Shown here in pieces: positions 36,438-45,420 of a stretch of 64,000 bases of DNA. Under the pieces are notes generated by a model. It had not been told where the DNA came from and searched no databases. It worked only from the letters and a program-made list of their open reading frames with translations. Position numbers and translations under genes: made by a program. How positions within the stretch are numbered: the first letter of the stretch is position 1; every line of letters starts with the position of its first letter. The stretch is from Singulisphaera sp. GP187 (GTDB taxonomy: Bacteria; Planctomycetota; Planctomycetia; Isosphaerales; Isosphaeraceae), in NCBI RefSeq assembly GCF_900129635.1, contig NZ_FSRB01000001.1, positions 3,511,501 to 3,575,500 of the forward strand. The letters are read 5' to 3'.

Positions 36438-36914
36438 GTGAACATCGTCACGACCCGCTTCGGCCTGATTCAGGCCTCAGACTCGGAGCTGATCCGAATT
36501 CCTGAGGGATTGGTCGGGTTCCGTACATTCACGCAGTTCATTCATCTCCCCGATCCGGTGGTGGCCGGCCTGTCGTGGTTGCAAAGTGTGACCGCGCCAG
36601 ATTTGGCCTTCGGGTTGGTCGCCCCCCCCTTGGCGGTCAGCGATTACCGAATCGAACTCCGTCCTGGTGACCGGACGGCCCTGGAGCTGGACGAAGAGCG
36701 TTCGGCGCTCATCTACGTGATCCTCAACCGCGGCGAGGGGGGTGGCCTCACGGTCAACCTCCAAGGGCCTCTGGTGTTCAACCCGGTCCGTCGGCTTGGC
36801 CGGCAACTGGTGCTGACCTCCAGTCGCTATGCGGTACGGTATCCGCTCGACCCGAGTCAAGCCCCTGCGCCCACGCTGCTGCCTGGTCCGTCGCCGCTCC
36901 GTGCGACGGCGTGA
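36438..36914 (+). CDS. fliW: Flagellar assembly factor FliW
   Basis: A 158-residue FliW protein. It starts at GTG 36438, 11 bases after AAGGAGGT. Conserved elements are TTRFG near the start, IRIPEGLVGF, WLQSVTAPDLAFGLVAP, YVILNR and LVFNP..GRQLVLTSSRYAVRYPL. FliW binds CsrA and flagellin and relieves CsrA repression when flagellin is exported. The C-terminal 20 residues are Pro/Ala-rich and not conserved. csrA lies 136 bp downstream on the same strand, the usual fliW-csrA order, but no flagellin or flagellar gene is in the window. Confidence 0.93.
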   Translation: MNIVTTRFGLIQASDSELIRIPEGLVGFRTFTQFIHLPDPVVAGLSWLQSVTAPDLAFGLVAPPLAVSDYRIELRPGDRTALELDEERSALIYVILNRGEGGGLTVNLQGPLVFNPVRRLGRQLVLTSSRYAVRYPLDPSQAPAPTLLPGPSPLRATA

Positions 36915-37050
36915 CCCGACGAGCAGTCACTATCGCAAACGGCGACGTGCCATCCCAGTCGTCGAAAGCCCCGTCGTGGTAACCGAGCGCCCGGGCAACG
37001 TGATCAGGGACGGTCACGAATCTCGTTGGCAGGAGGAAGGAGCCTAGAAG

Positions 37051-37320
37051 ATGCTGGTTCTGTCCCGACACCGCGACGAAAGCATTATCATTGGTGATGA
37101 CATTGTCATTACCGTGGTCGATATCCGGGGCGACAAGGTTCGATTGGGGATCGCGGCCCCCATCGAAATCTCCGTGCACCGACAAGAAGTGTACGAGGCC
37201 ATTCAACGCGAAAACCGGCAGGCGAGCCGACTGGACCCCCACGACGCCCGCCAGCTCGAACACCTCAATAACCCGCCGCTTCGGCGCGACTTGCGTCGCC
37301 CGCGAACCGACGATATTTGA
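37051..37320 (+). CDS. csrA: Carbon storage regulator CsrA
   Basis: An 89-residue RNA-binding regulator. The core MLVLSRHRDESIIIGDDIVITVVDIRGDKVRLGIAAPIEISVHRQEVYEAIQREN is intact, including the Arg/Leu start and the VHRxEVYxAI helix that bind GGA-containing RNA. It is about 20-25 residues longer than common CsrA, with a basic tail (QASRLDPHDARQLEHLNNPPLRR). ATG 37051 follows a purine-rich AGGAGGAAGGAG. It pairs with fliW in the FliW-CsrA-flagellin partner switch. Whether the tail alters RNA or FliW binding is unknown. Confidence 0.95.
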   Translation: MLVLSRHRDESIIIGDDIVITVVDIRGDKVRLGIAAPIEISVHRQEVYEAIQRENRQASRLDPHDARQLEHLNNPPLRRDLRRPRTDDI

Positions 37321-37994
37321 GCTCGCGTTCCATGGCGAAGGAAGGGGAACCGGCCACGCCCGACCCCTTCCGCCCCCGCCTGCGATTCGTTTTGAATCCC
37401 CGCCGGACGCCCGCTCCCTGGTTCTTACCGGGGAGCGCGCGTCCGTTTTCGTTGCCGCACCGCACCGGCCAGCAAAATGGCTCAATGCCATGAAACCAAA
37501 CCCAATGGCATGAATCGCCGTTGGCAATTCATCAGAATCCGACGCCCAAATCACAAAACCGACCACATCCTTTCACACAAACAACCTCGAGCCCTGATCG
37601 CTTACGCGACCCAATCTCGTCGTGCAGCCCGCCAGAACCGATCGTGCAATTCGCATGACGCCTCCCCCCGCCTCCTCAAACCCACCCGCGACCCCATTTT
37701 CCACAACCACTTTCTATTCAATGGGTTACACTCAATCCGAAAGTCCTGGCACGCCGATTGCTTATTTCCATTGTGCGTACCGGGAGAACGCCTCAATGGG
37801 GTGAGTCGCACTCGGTTCGATCTCGGCCGACTCGATCTCCGGAGATCCGGCATCAGTGGCATGGATCGGCTCAACTGCGACCCCCGACACAGGAACATCT
37901 CCATACACATTACACTCGAAACCGGGGCCATCCCGTCTGGGACGAAAGCAAGGGAAGCCCGGCAGAATGACTCGTCCCGTGGGGAGCTTGTGAG
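37321..37994. other. Gene-poor region downstream of csrA
   Basis: About 670 bp with no convincing gene. An 8-bp inverted repeat GAATCGCC/GGCAATTC near 37511-37529 could end csrA transcription. Open frames lack translation signals. Just before 37995 is GGGGAGCTTGTGAG, the Shine-Dalgarno of the next gene. Confidence 0.4.
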
Positions 37995-38348
37995 ATGGAC
38001 GACACGACATCGAAAGTGAATGCATCCGGGGAAGTGTCCGCGATTGTAGAGCTTCGCCGTCACTCTCCCGCCGGCATGATTGCGGTCATCTACCGAAGGA
38101 GAAAGCGCCGCAAAGCGATCCCGCTCACGGACGGTACCATCGTCGAGGTCCCCACGTCCGATCAACGATGCGAGGCGCCCCGACACCTCGAGGCCTGCCT
38201 CGGAATCACGGCCGGTGGCTTCCCGGCGACCGTCCACCATTTGAATCTCGGGCTGGTCGTCGACCACGTGGTGCTTGGAGGCGTCTTCGTCCTGCCGAGC
38301 GGAGAGGTCGCGGCGATCTACGGTGCGCAAGCCATCCCCCTCGGCTAA
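37995..38348 (+). CDS. Small hypothetical protein
   Basis: A 117-residue protein of unknown function. ATG 37995 follows GGGGAGCTTGTGAG. It has a basic patch (YRRRKRRKAIPL) and a C-terminal beta-like stretch (GLVVDHVVLGGVFVLPSGEVAAIYG) without transmembrane helix character. No family recognised. It is separate from the neighbouring ssu operon, which runs in the other direction. Confidence 0.5.
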   Translation: MDDTTSKVNASGEVSAIVELRRHSPAGMIAVIYRRRKRRKAIPLTDGTIVEVPTSDQRCEAPRHLEACLGITAGGFPATVHHLNLGLVVDHVVLGGVFVLPSGEVAAIYGAQAIPLG

Positions 38349-38527
38349 GCCGATGAACACGGTTTACCCTGATTTCCTGAGGGAGGAACGCCGCCTTGCA
38401 TCGACTACGGTGTGCCACGGGTGAGAAATGAGCCCGTGGCCAACAACCCGGACTTCCGCTCATCGGCTCTCTTTCAATGCATTGCACCATTTAACCAACA
38501 AGATATCCCTGCACTTCGTTACAGGGA

Positions 38528-39271
38528 TTACTCATAGGTAAAAGTTTCGGTATTCTTATTAAGTACCTGCCTGAGAATCTGCTCGACGAGTCCGGCGTAC
38601 TCCGGGGAGTCGCGGCGGCGAGGCCTGGGCAGAGGGATTCGGGTCTCCGAGGTAATCCGGCCTTGGTCGACGATGATCACGCGGTCGGCCAAGGTGACGG
38701 CTTCCTCGACATCGTGGGTGACGAGAACTCCGGTGAATCCCGACGCTTTCCAGACCTGCTCGACCAGGGCTTGCATCTCGATCCGCGTCAGGGCATCGAG
38801 CGCCCCGAGGGGTTCGTCCAGGAGCAATAAGCCAGGGGACCCCGCGAGCGCGCGGGCGAGAGCAACCCGTTGCTGCTGGCCTCCGGAAAGGGTGCGAGGC
38901 CAATCCTCGGCTCGGTCCTCCAACCCGACCTGCTTCAGCGCCCAGTTCACTCGACCGACCTGTTCGACCGGCAGTCCAAGGCCAACGTTCCCAGCAACGC
39001 GATCCCAGGGCAAGAGACGGGCATCCTGAAACATGAGACGGACCCGCCGGTTCAAACCAGTCAACGGCGAGCCATCTTGAAGGATCGCCCCGCGAGTCGG
39101 GTTTTCCAGGCCCGCCAACAGCCGCAGGAGCGTCGTCTTGCCTGAACCGCTTCGGCCAACCACGGCGACGAACTCACCGGGGTCAACCTCAAGGTCGAGG
39201 TCGCGCAGCACGGCGCGACCGCCGTAGCGGTGGCAGAGACCCCGGATCTCCAGTCGCACTCCACAGACCAC
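38528..39271 (-). CDS. ssuB: Sulfonate/nitrate-type ABC transporter ATP-binding protein SsuB
   Basis: A 247-residue ATPase of the SsuB/TauB/NrtD class. Walker A is GRSGSGKTT, Q-loop LMFQDARLLPW, signature LSGGQQQRVALARALA, Walker B LLLLDEPLGALD, with the H-loop LVTHDVEEAV. It is the last gene of a three-gene minus-strand set (ssuA, ssuC, ssuB), and starts about 30 bp after the ssuC stop. The start is GTG 39271 or a GTG four codons later. It would power uptake of alkanesulfonates or similar anions. No ssuD monooxygenase is adjacent. Confidence 0.92.
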   Translation of the reverse strand: MVCGVRLEIRGLCHRYGGRAVLRDLDLEVDPGEFVAVVGRSGSGKTTLLRLLAGLENPTRGAILQDGSPLTGLNRRVRLMFQDARLLPWDRVAGNVGLGLPVEQVGRVNWALKQVGLEDRAEDWPRTLSGGQQQRVALARALAGSPGLLLLDEPLGALDALTRIEMQALVEQVWKASGFTGVLVTHDVEEAVTLADRVIIVDQGRITSETRIPLPRPRRRDSPEYAGLVEQILRQVLNKNTETFTYE

Positions 39272-39301
39272 ACCCGCCCCCTTGTATTTTCACCATGAAC
39301 A

Positions 39302-40138
39302 TCAACGCGATCGTAGACTCGGATGCCAGGGAAGCAGTCGTCGCTCGAGCCAGCGCGTGGCTGAGTCAGCGAGCTTGCCCAGGAGCGCATAGAGGACGAT
39401 CGAGAGCAGGACCACATCGGCTTGGAGAAACTCACGCGCGTTCATTGCCAGGTAGCCGATCCCCGCGTCGGCCGAAACGGTCTCGGCAACGATCAGAGTC
39501 AACCACATTAGCCCGAGTCCGTACCGCAGTCCGACCAAAATCGACGGCAAGGCCCCGGGGAGCAGGATCCGCCGCAGCATCTGCCAGCGGCCAAGACCAT
39601 GGACCCGCCCGAGCTCGGTCAGTCGCGGGTCGAGTCCCTTCAGGCCGTGCAACGTGTTCAAATAAAGCGGGAAGACGACTCCCAAAGCGACGAGGGCCAC
39701 CTTGGCCGTCTCGCCGATCCCGAGCCAAAGGATCACGAGCGGGATCAGGGCGAGGTGCGGGACCGCCCGCGCCATCTGGAGCGTCGTGTCAAACAAGCGG
39801 TCCGCCGTCCGCGAGAGGCCATTCAAGAACCCGAGCGCAAGCCCGATCCCACCGCCGATCGCGAACCCGAACGTGGCCCGTCGCGTGCTGACGGCGACGT
39901 GCCAGGGCAACTCTCCCGAGGCCGTCAGTCGGACCGCCGCGCGGACGACACTCAGGGGCGACGGTAGGAGCCGAGACGGAAGCCAGCCGAGGCTCGACAC
40001 GACCTGCCAGGCCCCCACCACGAGCGCGGGGACCAGCCAAGGGATCAGCCGGTCAAGCCAGCGCGACGGGGCCGGCTCGGCCGTCTCGAAATCGAGGAGC
40101 GGTACGGAACGGCGTGGTCGGGCTCGAATCAGGGTCAT
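39302..40138 (-). CDS. ssuC: Sulfonate-type ABC transporter permease SsuC
   Basis: A 278-residue inner-membrane permease of the BPD_transp_1 type with about six helices. Features: WLVPALVVGAWQVVSSLGWLPSRLLPSP, the SsuC-type FAIGGGIGLALGFLNGLSR, and the EAA loop DPRLTELGRVHGLGRWQMLRRILLPGALPSILVGLRYGLG. ATG 40138 is preferred. An ATG/GTG 34 codons further upstream adds a basic, non-membrane N-terminus. It lies between the substrate-binding and ATP-binding genes of the same transporter. Confidence 0.92.
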   Translation of the reverse strand: MTLIRARPRRSVPLLDFETAEPAPSRWLDRLIPWLVPALVVGAWQVVSSLGWLPSRLLPSPLSVVRAAVRLTASGELPWHVAVSTRRATFGFAIGGGIGLALGFLNGLSRTADRLFDTTLQMARAVPHLALIPLVILWLGIGETAKVALVALGVVFPLYLNTLHGLKGLDPRLTELGRVHGLGRWQMLRRILLPGALPSILVGLRYGLGLMWLTLIVAETVSADAGIGYLAMNAREFLQADVVLLSIVLYALLGKLADSATRWLERRLLPWHPSLRSR

Positions 40139-40196
40139 CGCGACACCACCGCGCCGGGTTGGAACCGGTTCCTCGACCCTTGTCTCGTGACTCTCG

Positions 40197-41192
40197 TCAT
40201 CCGCCGGCCCCTTGCGATGAGTTCGTGGTGGTAGGCGCAAGCACCGCCTCGCGGACGCTGAGCTTCGCCGGGATCAGGCCGAGCTCGGCAAAGAGGTCGG
40301 CAACGCGCTGTTGCTCGGCGACAACCTCACGATCCATCGGAGCGAGGCCGAACGCCTTGCGGTCGATCACCCGGCGCATCGTCCCGATGTCCAGCCCGAT
40401 CTCGTTCCCGAAGAGGCGCGCGACCTCGTCGAGGTGGGACCGCGTCCAGTCGGCCTGTCCTCCGAGACCGTCGAGGATCGCGGCGATCACCTCGGGGTGG
40501 TCGCGGGCGAACGCGCGGGTGGCGATCAGGAATTCGCGGTTGGCCACGAGGCCGTCACCGTCGGAGAGTACCCGTGCGTTCGCATGGGCTTCGGCCTCGG
40601 CATAGTACGGGTCCCATGCCGCCCAGGCGTCGACGCTCCCCCCTTCAAACGCTGCGCGCGCGTCGGACGGAGGAAGAAAGACGGGACGGACCTCGTCGTA
40701 GCGGACACCGGCACGTTCCAGGGCGCGGACCAGGAGATTATGAACATTCGAGCCCTTATTGAGCGCGATCCGCTTCCCTTTCAACTCGGCCACCGATTTC
40801 AAGGCCGAGTCGGCGGGTACAAGAATCGCCTCCGCTCGAGGCCGCGCCGGCTCGCAGCCCACGTACACAAATGGCACCCCGGCCGCTTGGGCCAGGATCG
40901 GCGGGGCGTCGCCGGTGTGACCGAAGTCGATGCTCCCGGCGTTCAACGCCTCCAGCAGTTGCGGCCCCGCAGAGAATCCGACCCACTTCACTCGAGCCTT
41001 GAGCCTCGCCAGCGCGGGTTCCAGCCCACCCCGTAGCCTCAAGAGATTCAACGACCCCGTCTTCTGATAGCCGATCGTTACTTCGGTTTGCGCACCATCG
41101 CCGCCCCCGCCACTGCACCCGGCCACGACCACGACTGACGCCAGGTAGAGGTTGGTGAGCCAACCCACCGTCGAGTTCCATCGTCGGATCAT
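40197..41192 (-). CDS. ssuA: Sulfonate ABC transporter substrate-binding lipoprotein SsuA-like
   Basis: A 331-residue lipoprotein. ATG 41192 follows GAGGTGGATTGAA and gives a signal peptide ending in the lipobox VVAGC, so the cysteine is lipidated after cleavage. The mature protein has the NMT1/SsuA fold: IGYQKTGSLNLLRLRGGLEPAL, FSAGPQLLEALNAGSIDFGHTGDAPPILAQAAG, IALNKGSNVHNLLVRALERAG and SVDAWAAWDPYYAEAE. The FGHTGDAPP loop is characteristic of aliphatic-sulfonate binding proteins. It is the first gene of the set and is divergent from the TauD-family gene across a 292-bp region. Confidence 0.9.
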   Translation of the reverse strand: MIRRWNSTVGWLTNLYLASVVVVAGCSGGGGDGAQTEVTIGYQKTGSLNLLRLRGGLEPALARLKARVKWVGFSAGPQLLEALNAGSIDFGHTGDAPPILAQAAGVPFVYVGCEPARPRAEAILVPADSALKSVAELKGKRIALNKGSNVHNLLVRALERAGVRYDEVRPVFLPPSDARAAFEGGSVDAWAAWDPYYAEAEAHANARVLSDGDGLVANREFLIATRAFARDHPEVIAAILDGLGGQADWTRSHLDEVARLFGNEIGLDIGTMRRVIDRKAFGLAPMDREVVAEQQRVADLFAELGLIPAKLSVREAVLAPTTTNSSQGAGG

Positions 41193-41484
41193 TTCAATCC
41201 ACCTCGCAATTCGCAATCCCGACCGGGCTAATCGAGAATTGACAATAGTGTGGCCAGAACCGACCGTGAGATCAAGGCGTATTGATTCCGATCGAGAGGA
41301 CCAGAAGCAAACCAGACAATCTTGACCGAATTAGTCAGTGATCGTTATGGTTCTCGTGCGGCTCAACGTGCTTCCATCGTCCACGGCTCGCCCCGGGTGA
41401 AGCCCCGACCGACCTCCGGCACAACAAACGAGAGCGTGACATCGTCCTGAAAATCGCTTTTTTTAGCGGAGGAGTTGATTCCAA
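41193..41484. promoter_or_regulatory. Shared divergent regulatory region of ssuABC and the dioxygenase
   Basis: 292 bp between divergent ssuA and the TauD-like gene. A candidate -35 box TTGACA occurs at about 41237 (plus strand), and the segment 41215-41345 is AT-richer than the flanks. No CysB- or Cbl-like site can be assigned, but the shared location predicts common control by sulfur limitation. Confidence 0.4.
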
Positions 41485-42450
41485 ATGGCGGATTCCAGGT
41501 CGCCGGACATCGTAGTCGACCCACGAGCCTGGCGCAGGGATGATGTGGGACCAGAAACGGCTTGGCGCATCCCGTTCCCTCCGGACCTTGCCGACGCGCT
41601 TGTCGCGCTCGCCCGGGGGAGCACTCGACGGGTCGGGACCGCACTCGACGAGGCCGACCGCCTGGCATGGGCCCCTCTGTTCGCCGGGGTCCTCGACCAC
41701 CTGGAGCGGGGCCGTGGGTTTGCCGTGATCGAAGCTCCCGCCGGGGCCGATTTACCCCCCGAGGCCCGGAGCGCTCTCTACTGGATTGTGGGCCAGCTTC
41801 TGGGTGCTCCCGTGGTGCAGAATGTCGAGGGGGTTCGGCTTTACGACGTCCGCGACACAGGGCGGACGATCGGCCAGGGGGCGCGCTTTTCCGTCACCAA
41901 CGCCGAGAGCACCTATCACACCGACGCCTCGTTCGACGACGAGGTGGTGGACTACGTCGGCCTGCTCTGCCTGAATCCGGCAAAGTCGGGCGGCTTGAGC
42001 CAACTCGTGAGCGGCTACACGGTCGAGGCCGAGCTTGCCGCGTCCGCGCCTGACTCGTTACGGACCTTGGCTGAGGCGTTCCACGTCGATCGCCGGGGCG
42101 GTATCCGACCGGGCGAGTCGCCCACGGCGCTCCGCCCCGTCATCACGACAGACAGGAGCGGACTCATCTACCGCTACCTGCGGACTTGGATCGAGGTCGG
42201 TCACGAGAAAGCCGGCGAGCCCCTCTCACCCGCACAGACCGAGGCGCTCGACGCCCTCGACCAGGTTTTGAACCGGCCGGAGCTTCGGGTTGAGTTCATG
42301 CTCCGCCCCGGCGACATGTTCTTCGCCAACAATCGCTGGACACTCCATAACCGCACCGCGTTTGAGGATCACCCCGACCCCGGGCGCCGTCGGCATTATG
42401 TGCGGCTCTGGCTGAGTGCACAAACTCATCGTCACGCCAACATCGATTAA
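41485..42450 (+). CDS. TauD/TfdA-family Fe(II)/2-oxoglutarate dioxygenase
   Basis: A 321-residue dioxygenase. The iron-binding HxD is in TYHTDASFDD and the distal His in NNRWTLHNRTAF. The 2-oxoglutarate-binding Arg is in RRRHYVRLW. The wording FSVTNAESTYHTDASFDDEVVDYVGLLCLNPAKSGGLS is typical of the TauD-like subfamily that includes arylsulfatase- and alkylsulfonate-dioxygenase relatives. Divergent from ssuABC, it probably liberates sulfite from an imported sulfonate, taking the place of SsuD. ATG 41485 lies after GGAGG (about 41467-41471). The substrate is not determined. Confidence 0.86.
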   Translation: MADSRSPDIVVDPRAWRRDDVGPETAWRIPFPPDLADALVALARGSTRRVGTALDEADRLAWAPLFAGVLDHLERGRGFAVIEAPAGADLPPEARSALYWIVGQLLGAPVVQNVEGVRLYDVRDTGRTIGQGARFSVTNAESTYHTDASFDDEVVDYVGLLCLNPAKSGGLSQLVSGYTVEAELAASAPDSLRTLAEAFHVDRRGGIRPGESPTALRPVITTDRSGLIYRYLRTWIEVGHEKAGEPLSPAQTEALDALDQVLNRPELRVEFMLRPGDMFFANNRWTLHNRTAFEDHPDPGRRRHYVRLWLSAQTHRHANID

Positions 42451-42508
42451 CCTTCGTCTCACGTCCCAAACAAGCATAAACGTAAAAAAGGAGACGTTCC
42501 CAGGACAT

Positions 42509-43048
42509 TCAATCCAATTCGATGATAATATCATCTTTTTCGGCAAGCGACCCCATCTGCTCGCGCCAACTCCCGCTCGTCCCCCCCGCTTCCTCGTCCG
42601 GATCGACCGGCCACGAGGCGGACGGCTTGACCGTGGGAATCCCCAGCGGTGAGGGCGCCGCGAAACCTGATGCGGCTTTGTCCCGCCCCTTCGCGCTCCC
42701 CGTCGGGGTCGAGGCCCGCGCCGAAGGACCTCGTTGCGCCTTCTCCGAAGGGCCGGGCGCACTGTCAGGTCCCAGATAGACCCGCATCTTATACCCACCC
42801 AAGGTCAGTCGATCGTCGGGCAACAACGCGGCCCAACGAATCTTCTGCCCCTTGACCTTCGTTCCATTGGTGCTCCCCAGGTCGCGGACCACCAACAGGC
42901 CGTCCGTCTTCACCAGCACGCAATGCCGCTTCGACAAGCTGGGATCATCGATCGTGACGTCGCAAAAGCCCCGACGACCCACGACCGTGAGATCCCGGTC
43001 GATCACAATCGGCGGATCCCCATTATCGGGAACGAGTTCGGCTTTCAT
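42509..43048 (-). CDS. FHA-domain protein
   Basis: A 179-residue protein. The N-terminal half is a forkhead-associated domain with the phosphothreonine-binding loops: TVVGRRGFCDVTIDDPSLSKRHCVLV and VRDLGSTNGTKVKGQKI. FHA domains bind phosphothreonine peptides made by Ser/Thr kinases. The C-terminus is low-complexity Ser/Ala/Pro/Gly with an acidic end (EKDDIIIELD). ATG 43048 follows AAGGACAGACC. No kinase is adjacent, though the giant kinase protein lies 11 kb away. It is cytosolic. The partner is unknown. Confidence 0.88.
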   Translation of the reverse strand: MKAELVPDNGDPPIVIDRDLTVVGRRGFCDVTIDDPSLSKRHCVLVKTDGLLVVRDLGSTNGTKVKGQKIRWAALLPDDRLTLGGYKMRVYLGPDSAPGPSEKAQRGPSARASTPTGSAKGRDKAASGFAAPSPLGIPTVKPSASWPVDPDEEAGGTSGSWREQMGSLAEKDDIIIELD

Positions 43049-43308
43049 GGTCTGTCCTTGGAAAACCGCCAAAGGAACGAGCGGAGGCAAGTCGTCGCGC
43101 CGTCCTTGGATGATGACGCCACCTGGAGATCTTAACACCGAATCGGTGGTTTGGACAATCGAACCAACAGATTGCATCCACGCTACCATGGGTTGACAGC
43201 AGGCACCAGCCCAATCTCGGGAACTTTGAAACCGGCCGAGAGGGGGAGAGGTAACAGATCCGAATCAGGGACGAGTGGAACGTTCTTCACTGAGTGGAGG
43301 TTGCGCCG

Positions 43309-45087
43309 ATGCCTCGACTGGGCCAACGCATGCGCTTTGGGATTGTTTGTGGGTTTGCCGGACTCTGGCTCGCGTGGGGTGTGTCGACCTCGTTGGGGGC
43401 TGATGGGGGTCACGCCTCGCGCTGGATCGCGGGAGACGCGGCGATCTACCTTGAGTTGTCCCACGCCTCACCGCTGCTCGATCAATTGCTCAGTGACAAA
43501 TATCAGAATGCCCTCACGGCGCTGCCTGGCTATGTGCAAACGACCCGGAGCAAGACCTACAAGCAAGCCATCGCCGAGCTTGAGCACGTGTCGAAGCAAC
43601 TCGGCACCACCTGGCAACAAGGCCTGCGCGACCTGACGGGGGGAGGGATCGTTCTGGCCGTCGAAGGCGAGCCGGGCAAGTCGGCACGACCGATCTTGAT
43701 CGTGACGCCCACCGATCCCGCATTCTTGACGCGCACCAATCAGACGATCCTCGACCGAGCGCGAGAGAAAGCCAACTCCCAAGGAAAAGCGGATCCGATC
43801 CAGTCGACGGACTATCGCGGGATCACCGGCTACGAACCGGGCCATGGGGCCTACGCAATCGTCGAGGGCAAGCTGGTCATCGTCGACCGCTTGAAAACCC
43901 TCCAGCAGGTGATCGATCGCGTCCTGGATGGCGCAGAGGCGGGCGCGTCCCTGGCCGACGACGCCACCTGGAAGGCAAGACGAGAGCAAGCGGGCGATCG
44001 GCAAGCCTGGGGCCTCGTCCGGCTCGACCGCCTCCGGGAGCTCGATCCGAAGCGATTCGCCTTCAAGGGAGATCCCAAGCTACCGGCAACCTTTCTCTTC
44101 GGGTCATGGCTCGAGGTGATCCGAAAGGCCGACTGGGCCTCGGCGGCCTTGTCGTGGACCGATGCCGGCCTGGCCGCGGAACTCACCTTGCCCACCCCGC
44201 CATCGGGCTACCCCGACGCCTTGAAAGGGTTCGTTCCTCCCCAGGGGCGAGGCGCGACGCAGCCGGTCAATCCTCCCGGCACCATCGCAAGCCTGAGCCT
44301 TTGGCGTGATCTGGCGAGTGTCTGGGAAGCGCGTGCCGACCTCTTCCCTCCCGAGGTCGTGCAAGGGCTCGCCAAGCTCGACGGCGTCGCGGGGCAGTTC
44401 TTCGGTGCCCGTGACTTCGGCACGGACGTGCTCGGAGCCCTGGGCGACGAATGGAGATTGGTGATCGCCCGGCAAGACCATTCGAGCTTGAAACCGGTTC
44501 CCGACATGAAACTGCCTGCGTTCGCGCTCGTCGTTGACTTGAAGCCGGGCGACAACGACTTCCCCCAACGTCTCAAGGTGGCCTTTCAGTCGATCGTCGG
44601 CCTCATCAACCTGGGAGGAGTTCAGTCGAAATCACCGCCGCTGGAGCTGGGTTCGGAGACCGTTGCGGACGTCACGATTTCGACCGCTCGCTACATGCTC
44701 CCCAAAACTCCCGCCGACGCCAAGGAACCGGTCCATTCGCGACACAACTTCAGCCCGGCGATCGCTCAGGTTGAAAACCGCTTCATTCTGAGTTCGAGCG
44801 TGAGCCTGGCGCGCGACCTGATCCAGACCTTCAAGACACCGGCAAAGCCCGAGGACAGAACGCTGATGGTCGAAGCCAACGGCCGCGAGCTGGCCGATCT
44901 CGTCGAGATCAACAAGTCCCGCCTCGTCATGCAAAACATGCTTGAGAAAGGGCATAATAAGACGCAAGCCGAGCACGAAATCTCGGTGCTGACCCAACTC
45001 CTTCGCTACCTGGGACTCGCCCGACTCTCGGTCCAGGACAGCGCCGAGGTCGTACGACTCAAGCTCAATCTCGACCTCGCGAACTAA
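43309..45087 (+). CDS. Secreted protein of unknown function, DUF3352-like
   Basis: A 592-residue exported protein. ATG 43309 follows GTGGAGGTTGCGCC. It starts with a signal peptide (MRFGIVCGFAGLWLAWGVSTSLGADG). The body lacks catalytic motifs. Repeated alpha/beta elements (AIYLELSHASPLLDQLL..., DFGTDVLGALGDEWRLVIARQD, FSPAIAQVENRFILSSSVSLARDLI) resemble DUF3352-type periplasmic proteins that planctomycetes often carry. A solitary gene with no operon neighbours. Its function is not recognised. It could be a surface or periplasmic component. Confidence 0.65.
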   Translation: MPRLGQRMRFGIVCGFAGLWLAWGVSTSLGADGGHASRWIAGDAAIYLELSHASPLLDQLLSDKYQNALTALPGYVQTTRSKTYKQAIAELEHVSKQLGTTWQQGLRDLTGGGIVLAVEGEPGKSARPILIVTPTDPAFLTRTNQTILDRAREKANSQGKADPIQSTDYRGITGYEPGHGAYAIVEGKLVIVDRLKTLQQVIDRVLDGAEAGASLADDATWKARREQAGDRQAWGLVRLDRLRELDPKRFAFKGDPKLPATFLFGSWLEVIRKADWASAALSWTDAGLAAELTLPTPPSGYPDALKGFVPPQGRGATQPVNPPGTIASLSLWRDLASVWEARADLFPPEVVQGLAKLDGVAGQFFGARDFGTDVLGALGDEWRLVIARQDHSSLKPVPDMKLPAFALVVDLKPGDNDFPQRLKVAFQSIVGLINLGGVQSKSPPLELGSETVADVTISTARYMLPKTPADAKEPVHSRHNFSPAIAQVENRFILSSSVSLARDLIQTFKTPAKPEDRTLMVEANGRELADLVEINKSRLVMQNMLEKGHNKTQAEHEISVLTQLLRYLGLARLSVQDSAEVVRLKLNLDLAN

Positions 45088-45420
45088 TCATTGCAGAGTC
45101 TGCCGCAAGGAAACCGGGCCGTCTGTCGGCCCCGGAGGCTGAAATTCGCGAGAGAAGCTCGTTCCCACACGCTGCATGGGAATGCCGTCCTGGCCGCTCT
45201 GCGGCCCCCCCCACCCGCCGAAGAAGACGTCGCGGACGGCATTCCCACGCGCTGCGTGGGAACGAGATCCCGGTTTACTTTGCTACAGTCTCTCATTGCA
45301 GCCCCGAAAGGGCGAACGTTCGTGTCCAAGGGGCGCAAGCCCCTGGATACAAGATGAGATCAAATCCGAATTTGTTATCTTTTACAGCCCCCCTCCCCTC
45401 TCTGGAGCCTCGAGGACCCG
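45088..45420. other. Intergenic region carrying repeat copy 1
   Basis: The full space between the secreted-protein gene and the DUF1800 gene. It is occupied by the dispersed repeat at 45115-45351 and a short AT-rich leader (45355-45400). Confidence 0.5.
45115..45351. repeat. Dispersed palindromic repeat, copy 1
   Basis: The segment beginning CGGGCCGTCTGTCGGCCCCG shares extended similarity with 54084-54267: identical order of CCGGAGG.TGAAATTCG, CTCGTTCCCAC, AATGCCGT.CTGGCCGCTC, CCACCCGCCG.., and GTGGGAACGAGATCCCGG..TTGCTACAG. Within it, two 33-bp arms (CTCGTTCCCACxCxCTGC..GGGAATGCC and its inverse) form an imperfect hairpin. It ends in a small hairpin AAGGGGCGCAAGCCCCTGG near 45,330. It lies between two genes, not inside one. 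Confidence 0.8.

Noticed and set aside
43468..44004. Antisense frame of 178 codons in the secreted-protein gene
   Set aside because: Shadow of a gene with a good start, signal peptide and codon pattern on the plus strand.
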